Assembly (NCBI GenBank): GCA_023159155.1
Contig: JAJNNX010000070.1
Coordinates: forward strand, 62,001-126,000
DNA: 64,000 bases
DNA from: Ustulina deusta
Lineage: Eukaryota > Ascomycota > Sordariomycetes > Xylariales > Xylariaceae
Direction of reading: 5' to 3'
Shown here: in pieces, positions 56,821 to 64,000 of the stretch
How positions within the stretch are numbered: position 1 is the stretch's first letter
Layout: each line of letters opens with the position of its first letter
The notes under the pieces: model-generated
The model's database searches: none
What the model was told of the DNA's origin: nothing
What the model saw: only the letters and a program-made list of their open reading frames with translations
Position numbers and translations under genes: made by a program

Positions 56821-58602
56821 GTCAGTCCGAGAGGGGCTGGGCCGGCCAGGTCAGTACGCTGGGGTCTCTTATGAGGCCACCACCTCCCCTTTCCCCATGC
56901 GTTTGAAGAGCGTGGGATAGAGCATGAGGGGTTTCTACAGCCTGATACTGCTCACGACTACATCTTGCACGATGTTCGTATCCGTAATGTAATGCATACG
57001 TCTGCGGATTCCTCCTACCCTTGACACAAAAGAGACAGAGTCGTATCAAAGGATGCCAGTAGGTAGCAGCGATCTATCTGGTTTCAAGATAGTCCCTGAT
57101 GTTGTTGCATACGAAACGATATATATATCCATGACTACGGGATCGGTCTGTCTGGCGGGTGAACTAAAGAGCTAGATGAACAAGTTGCTTTGCATCGGGT
57201 GCTCTGGAATCCGACGAGGATACTAGGTATCTACCTCGGGATGAAGGGGGAATGTCTCGCGTTGAGTTATGCTGTAGCTCTGCGAACTGCACAGTTATTC
57301 ATGAAATGAGGTTGCTCATACTTGTCGCTTCCCGAGAATCTAATCTCTCATTCCATCCCGGCCGTTCTCCGTCATCCGACTGCGAGTCCACTCGGACACT
57401 TCATCTACGGCGGCACCGCGGCTTTTCTGTCCCCGAGTTGTTGCTGTCCCTGGGCATCGTTTGGGTACCAGGGGGTTGCTAATGTTGTAGAGTAATCTAC
57501 GTTGCGAGTGATAAATATCTGCTCGGTGGCCATGGTATTGCCATCGATAGCAGCCTTATTCGTATGGCAATAAGCAGCACATGTTGGAGTCATTTGTCTG
57601 TTGAATGCGGGAATCGTGTAAGCTGTAATCTGCCTGCATAACAGATGATTACCCGTGTGCAGACGTCAATAGCGAGGTTCAAGTCTGCCTTTTGAGCGAG
57701 TAGATCTCGATGACGATGACTTACCACGATAGCATCGTTTGAAAGGGTCACTTAAACTATTTGCCCGGGTATGCTCTTATCTCGGTAGTGTTGTCGTATA
57801 ATGCTGCGTCCATGACACTTGGTGCACGAGTGGAAAGATGAGCGAAATCATAGCCCTCGCCTCTTCCCTGTGTCTCCAGCCGAGTATGAACGACGCAGGG
57901 GCTTGGCTTAGAGCTTTAGAGTTTACCCAGTTGATGATTTAGAGGATCAGTATTGAACAACAAAGGCAGGGTTGGCTAGTTGCAGATATGTCATTTCATA
58001 AGTTGAAAACATGAGTAGTGTAATGCAAGGCTTTCCGTAGCACTTGTAACCTATTTTAATGTACCAAGAGGGAAAAGGGTTAAAGTCCACGTGGCTGAAC
58101 AACGCAGGAGAATTTCTATCGCAGGTTTTATAAAGCATCTAGAATCTGCTTCGGACTAGTTGTCTCGTTATAGTCCTCTCACCGAACTCCCCCGACATCA
58201 AACTCACCTAGTTTGATCTAGAAATCCCCCTCGCGTGAGACGCTTCTTGACTACAAACCCATAAAGCGGTACGGGGTCTCATTGCATTTGAGTTGCCATC
58301 TTTCGCAATTAGGTTACTGTATCTACGCAATGCTTCCAAGCAGATATTTAAACCCCTCTGCCAGCCCTCTTACGACACACACACACACACATACACACAC
58401 ACATGAAATCAGCGAGCATTGAAACTCGAGAACAGCGCGTATTAATTATCGAGTACGATGCCCAGCGAGCGCATGGCTCGAGGAGAAGCTGTAGAAAAAC
58501 ACAAGACGCGGGGCTCAACAACCCAGGCCCCGCGAAAATGCCGTGAGCAGCGGCAGGCTTCTTCTTCTTCTTCATTTCTCCCGATCAACCCCTCGGCCGC
58601 CT
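56821..58602. other. Intergenic, no gene recognised
   Basis: Mixed-composition DNA. It contains a CA microsatellite at 58375-58403. No recognisable frame on either strand. Confidence 0.5.
58375..58403. repeat. (CA)n microsatellite
   Basis: ACACACAC runs interrupted once by AT, about 200 bp beyond the 3' end of the SprT-like gene. Confidence 0.85.
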
Positions 58603-60920
58603 TCAATCCCCAATCTCCAGCACCTCGACGGCGGCCGCCAGCCCCTGGACACTAACAGCAGCGGTGGCAGGGACAGCACCCTCGGCGGCGGCGCCGGGCG
58701 TCTTCGACTTGTTGAGTCTCTGGTGCTCGCCCCACCTCGCCGAGACCATGACCATCTTCTCCTTGAACGAGAGGCCCTTGTGCGACACGCTCAAGGCCTT
58801 CATCTCGCGGGACGTGAACTCCTGATAGGCCGTCTTCTTCCTCTTCTCGGCTTTCTGCGCTCCCGCTGTTGCTGCTGCTGTCCCCGAAATCCCGGCCCCG
58901 AGTTTGCTGTTCTCTGGTTGGCCGTCGCCCGCTTCCCCGTTGCTGCCTTTGCTCTTCGTCGTCGTCATAGTAGTAGTAGTGGTGGTAGTAGTCGACCCGC
59001 CGCCGCGCCGGGGCACGGGCTTCACCTGCACGAGAACGCCGCGCTTGCACCGGCCGCATCGTTGGCGTGTGGGGTCCACGCTCCGCGAGTGCCGGTGCAC
59101 CTCGCCGCCGCAGTCGGCGCATCGCCAAACGAAGCGGTACTCGATCTCGTAGCTGTGGCGCGTGGTGACGTTGATCTCGACGCCGCGGGACCGCGGCGTC
59201 CTCAGCGCGACGGCGTCGTCGTCGTCGTGGGCGGTGGGGTCCCGGGCCGAGGCCGAGGCCGCGCGCATGACGCGTTGGCCGTACGTCTTGAACTCGGCGC
59301 CGTGCGCGAGCTTCGGCTTCCCGTGTAGCAGGAAGACGGCCAGGTGGCAGAATTCGTGGGCGACCGTGTTCAGCAGGTCGGACTCGTTGGAGAGGACCTT
59401 GGTGGCGAGCTCGATGGAGGCCGAGTTTTGCATCGTCGTCGTCTTCGTGGTGGCGGCGGCAGCAGCAGCAGCAGCAGCAGTACTCCCCGTGGATGATGTC
59501 GAAGTGGCAGAGGGCTGTTTTGATGTCGTCGTCGTTGTCTTGCACTTCCAGTGTGCGCGCCCGGCCGTCGTGAGCAACGTGTTCGACCACACGATGCGCA
59601 GGCCGCCCGTCGTCTCCGTCAGCTGCGCGAGCTTTCCATTGGTGATGACCTCGTCGAGCTCTAGGAGGAAGTCACGTGCGAGGTCCTCCTTGACGGCGTC
59701 GAAGGCCATCTTGGCTTGCTTCTTCTCGGGACTCGTGCCGTACCTGCGCTTCAGCTCTTCTTTGCTGTCGGGCGCGGCCAGGTCCAGGATCTTCTTTGCG
59801 CTCTTCTTCGGGGGCGAATGCTTGTCAATCCATGCGAAGTTCACCTCGGGATCCCAGAACTCCTTATGTTCTGGTTTCCAGGGTGAGATGGGTATTCGTG
59901 GGGCCTTGGCCGGGGATGCCGTGATATTCTTCCTAGGGGTCATAGGGTCCAACATGGGCGCCTTCATAGCCCTGGTAGCCGGTTCCTCTGGTTCGGACTC
60001 GTCGTAGGAGCTGCATATAACAATTAGTAAGGCCTACCCCCGCCACTGCTACCAAGAAGAAATACACACATCTTAAGTTTTTCGAAGAAGTCCTCCAGAT
60101 TTCCTTTCGGTGCGGCTTTTGATTTCCTCGTAGTCGGCTCTTTTGCTATGTTCTGCTTCTCTCGCTGCTTCTTAGGGCTCGTCATTGACTCATCCTGCCT
60201 TGGCTTCGCCCATGTCGGTTCCCTCGATGAAGACAATACCCGGCGCTGCATTCGGCGAGGACCACTCGGGCTTTGTGGACTATGCGGGGAAGGTATTGAA
60301 AGGTCATCAGACTCTGAATCCCCTCTCAAAACAAAATCCGACTCGTCATCCTTGCTGTAGCTCCCGGCATCCGATTCGGAATCCTCCGACGATGCCAGCA
60401 GATCTGTCTCTGTCCGGGCAATCTTCAAGTCTATCGCCTTCTTTTCTCCTCGCGATATCAGTCGTCGGGTCCTTTTCCGCTCCTCTGGTGGACCATCGAA
60501 GACGGTACTGCTAGGGATAATGCGACATTCGGCGCGCTTGATCTTTACTGGCAGACGATCGATCAGTTCTCCTGCCGAAGCGGTGCCGGTCTCTTCTCTT
60601 CTAGTTCCCGACCATGACGGCTGCCTGGAGCCGGGAACTCGGCTGTCTGGCCCCCCCTCCACCTCCAAGCCCTGCCACGGCTTGAGCAGTGAGCGATCCA
60701 CCGGCTGGCCTTGGCCAAGTTTGCGTCGCCGCCTCGAAGTGGCAGGTGTCTTCCCGACGGCCTCATCGAGACTCGTTTGGGTTGGGTTTGGAGAGCTGGT
60801 TTGCCTTGACGCGCTCTCTCCCTCGCTGTGGAGATCCTTGCCCGTTGTTTTCTGTTTATGCCTCTGGACGATGACCTCAAGATCTGGAAATTCATCCTCA
60901 CTGCTTGAGATATGTGCCAT
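58603..60920 (-). CDS. SprT-like metalloprotease (GCNA/Spartan-related), acidic N-terminus
   Basis: Two exons on the minus strand, 60920-60070 and 60010-58603, giving 752 aa. Residues 1-300 are disordered and Ser/Asp/Glu-rich (SSSEDEFPDLEVIV, ASSEDSESDAGSYS, SESDDLSIPSP). The SprT domain spans about 375-530: AFDAVKEDLARDFLLELDEV, LRIVWSNTLLTTAGRAHWKC, VAHEFCHLAVFL with zinc ligands His502, His506 and catalytic Glu503, then LAHGAEFKTYG with the third His near 520. A C4 zinc ribbon follows (WRCADCGG Cys581/Cys584; RCGRCKRG Cys602/Cys605). The C-terminal segment (KTAYQEFTSREMKALSVSHK) looks HMG-box-like. The layout resembles GCNA, which removes DNA-protein crosslinks. A low-complexity Thr/Ala insert sits inside the catalytic core (about 441-478). 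The first ATG has the motif MAHISSSEDE. Nuclear location is inferred. Confidence 0.85.
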
Positions 60921-63900
60921 TGCGCCAAAGCTCTGTTTGGTGCAGTAAAAGTGCAATTTTATTGTGATAGGGTTGTAATTGCAATACTATATATATCTAC
61001 CTAGGCAGAGTATGGGGTGGTGTTGCAGTATTGTAGCCTGCAGGTTGGGTTCTGTTAGGCGCGTCAACGGGGTCGGTTGCCAGGCAACGAGCGCCCGAGC
61101 TACCGGAACCCAAATCTGTCGATTGCACGCCACATGAGGAGGTATTACATACATTGGCAAAAAGAAGGAAAAGAAAGAAAAAGAAAAAAAAGAAAAATCA
61201 CCATTAAGATAGAGCTGACGTAAAAAAAAAACCTTGCTATATTCACCGAAAAGTCAAAATGTTGTGATCTTGTCCCGCAAGTTCGTGGCGAATGGCTTGT
61301 CTCGTCACCAGATACGCAATGGGTACCCAGAGTACAGCTAGGGAAACCAAACACACAGAGGCTACTGTATGCCTAGCTCATTCGTTGAAGCTACAAGTAG
61401 ATAGGTAAGGAAGGTTGGGTGCTCGGCAAAAAAGATGCCAGGATCACTCTTATGTCATGACGGCGCGCGGGAAGGCAATTCGTATGTAATGTATCAACTC
61501 TCATGCAACGCGCGGTTGTCTCAGGACTGTGTGAGCAGGCATTCTCAAGGATGCGGTCCGAACCGGGTTACGAAGACGACGCCATCGCATGGTCTAGGTA
61601 GGCATCTAGCATTTCACACCGTCTCTCTTACAGTATACAGACTGTATGCTCTGGGGGCATCCTCCCGCCGTCTACACTACCTACCCAGCCAGGTGCCTAT
61701 TATTAACACAAACCTCTGCCTGTTATTGTTGTTGTTGTTATTTTAGTGGACACGTGCTTGATGCGTCCTTGGCTGCGCAGTCCAAGCATAGGCTGGTTGA
61801 AGAGACGCCAGAAGCCAAAAGGAATGTTTCAAACATTTTGGGAGTTGGAAATGCTGTGCCGTGCTCAGTCTGAGCTTCCTATCTTGGCCAGCCGACAATT
61901 CCGGTTCACGGGTTCTCCTGGTGTATGTAGTGTATGTATACTACCTGAAAGCCAACACTTCACCACTAGCATCAAGCTTCTTTGGTTCCTTCTAGGAGTT
62001 GAACTAATTCCAGTATACGCGATGGCGCTCCTCCTGGAAGGTCATTAAGTCGCTCCCAAGAGCCTGGCTAGTTCGCCCCTGCATAGGCAATATCAGCAGG
62101 ACGTATGGGTAGATACCGAAGAGCCCGAAGAAAAAGCAGGCCAGCCCGGAATAATGGATTAATGACAGCAGAACTAATGCGAACGGACAGACACTGGCTA
62201 TTCGGGGTGTCTGCGTCTACCTAGGACCTCGATGGCGGGGAATACCCAAGTATGTTGACGAGCATGAGGTGCTGGCTCTCCACACACCTTGACATCGCTT
62301 GCTGATAGCAGTAGAAAGGAAGACCTATTGATCCTGCAGCAGTAGGTAACGAACGTACTGTAGAGTCATCGGCTCAATTTGTCATACTCTACCCAGCCTT
62401 TGGAACAAGGTCTCATCTCTCCCTGTGAGGTGTTTAAGACCCGACAGCTCAGCATGGCCGGAATGGGCCAACTCGTAGGTATAACCACACTCGGTATGAG
62501 AGCGAGAATGCTTGTTTCTCTCTGATTCGTGTATTAGGGCCGGTAGATAGAAGCGCTACAACAATCTGATCTGCTGTTTCGTCCGCCACGTATCTGCATA
62601 CTGCCTTCTCCCTATACTCAGTACTGCCTTTGCCTGAGTATTAAAGGATGCAGCTGCTAGGTAATCTTCGCAGGTATCGATAGTTATCAAAATATTAAGC
62701 TACACTGGTAGTTACAATAAGACAAGCTTTGGCTAGTAATACCGTCGAGCACTACCGGGCGGATAGGCAGGGCAGCCCTGGAGTCTCCAATTAGTGCGGG
62801 ATGGAAGATTTTACGGATCTGACACTCGACAAGTCCGTTGCGGATTCAAGCACCTACACGTAGTGGAGATAGGTCGTCTGGATCACTATTGCCCGCCAGC
62901 CCCTGAAACCTAGCTCGCATGTTCTGTGGGAACGGAAGAGGCATAAGTGGTCCTACTGTCCATACCTATTAATATCTGTCAAGACTCTCGAGGATACTAC
63001 CTAGGTTGGGTGGTAGGTTAAGTATGTAGTCTGACACAACGAATTTTCAGTACCCACCTAGCCTTCCTTTCGTGTGCAAACTCGATAAAATCCACATTAA
63101 TACCAATTGTAAGTTTTGTTTCTGTGGTCGGGATTTCTGCTGGAGCTCATGCTCTGTTCTTCTAGAAGCTTTTTAAAACCTTACATATCCCCGAACGGAA
63201 TTAACATGAAACAACAAGCAGATGGTGCTTATCTCAGTACCTAGATTAACAGGTCATAGTTTTCATAGACTCAATGCATAAACTAATCGAGTCTACTTTA
63301 CATAATTGATTTGGTTGCTAGTTCGAATTTGTGGCGTTTGACGAATCGGTTACGCAGCAAGGTTGCAAAAGACGACGAGCAAATGGTCAACCGCCAAAAG
63401 GGATGGAAGCGTCATCGTGATCCTTCGTCAGTGCAATAGCCACTGAAAAGCGGCTGGTACCTGCATATGTAGTTAAGCCTAGAGTTAGTCTCGGCCATTG
63501 GAAACGTTGGTCTTGTCTGATTGGACGCACGGCATGATATTTTGCTGCCCGTGACGTGGACGGGAGGCGGGCGGACCTTTGGGATCTCTTGTCTGCACTA
63601 CCTAGTCCTAGTCTTTAGGTACCTACTATTCTCTACTCGTACAGTGCACAAATGCATGTACATACTGTATATCGCCCAGGGCTGTCTAGCGAAGTCCCAC
63701 GCCAGAACCCACACGACCCAGGCGCCATCCAGGAACCCGACAAAAGGATTTGTCAAGCTACCTATGATACCATACCGCTGTACTAATAGTGAGGACCATG
63801 TAGTCTCCCTCTATATGTACTAGTACGAGTATACATTGCAGCACTAAGCAACATACTAAGGTACTGTGTATATCATCATTGTGATGGGTGACAGAAGGGA

Positions 63901-64000
63901 ATCTTGATTCAAGAGAAAGAAATGCTACCCCACATAGCAATTCCCGCCAGTTCCGGCGGCTTGATGGACTTCGAAATCCTCTCTCGGCTAACTTGTTGCT
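60921..64000. other. Right-edge 3-kb stretch, no gene recognised
   Basis: It holds the promoter of the SprT-like gene and then DNA without a recognisable frame. Frames at 61435-62048 and 63521-63823 have no known domain. AGGT/ACCT motifs appear at 61590-61690 and 62990-63060. An A/G-rich tract lies at 61155-61195. Confidence 0.5.

Noticed and set aside
58543..60007. Long plus-strand frames (58543-59328, 59162-60007) and an alternative minus frame (58652-59590)
   Set aside because: They are antisense or shifted readings of the GC-rich SprT-like gene; their composition is Arg/Ser/Val repeats and they lack any domain, while the true frame carries HEFCH and the zinc ribbon.

Overview
The window looks like nuclear DNA of a filamentous ascomycete, most likely a Sordariomycete. 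Genes sit on both strands as monocistronic units. Nearly all are split by short introns (about 50-90 bp, a few longer) with GTAAGT/GTATGT-type donors, CTAAC-type branch points and CAG/TAG acceptors. The content is typical of Pezizomycotina: a fungal-only Egh16-like secreted protein, a Dam1 subunit, a Ytp1-like protein, a short Rsa3, and relics of DUF3176 and NLR-type genes. The class assignment is inference; no ribosomal or marker gene is present.

Layout. 1-10 kb is an AT-richer, gene-poor zone. It holds two broken genes (an NLR/STAND-like relic and a DUF3176 membrane-protein relic), one intact secreted Egh16-like gene (5584-6435) and a small RSA3-type gene (8945-9199). A tRNA-Ser(UGA) with a 19-nt intron lies at 10073-10172. 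A six-exon YTP1-like gene follows on the minus strand (13198-11102), then about 4.3 kb without a recognisable gene. From 17.5 kb to 55.5 kb the window is a run of conserved housekeeping genes: a LACTB2-type metallo-beta-lactamase fold hydrolase (-), UBP8 (+), EFM5 (-), the complex I NDUFA9/40 kDa subunit (-), RPN9 (+), GAA1 (-), rhomboid RBD2 (-), mitochondrial aconitase (-), BUD20 (+), DAM1 (-), a Csr1-type CRAL-TRIO protein (+), HNT1 (-), a three-repeat gelsolin (+), LCB1 (+) and a secreted GH17 wall glucanase (+). From 55.5 kb there is an unidentified ORF (56359-56820), a large SprT-like/GCNA-type protease gene (60920-58603, -) and 3 kb with no recognisable gene.

The genes do not form a pathway or a biosynthetic cluster. 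They serve separate basic functions: ribosome assembly (RSA3, BUD20), chromatin and ubiquitin (UBP8, RPN9), translation-factor methylation (EFM5), respiration and the TCA cycle (NDUFA9, ACO1), GPI anchoring and sphingolipid synthesis (GAA1, LCB1), lipid transfer (CSR1), kinetochore attachment (DAM1), DNA-protein crosslink repair (SprT-like) and wall remodelling (GH17). I rebuilt exon structures by hand from splice signals, reading frame and family conservation; none has transcript support here. I found no convincing new system. The observations most worth checking are several micro-exons, a 63-bp in-frame intron in the GH17 gene, a long open N-terminal extension on the CRAL-TRIO gene, a low-complexity insert inside the SprT core, a decaying island beside a secreted-protein gene, and a dispersed AGGT/ACCT palindromic motif in intergenic DNA.
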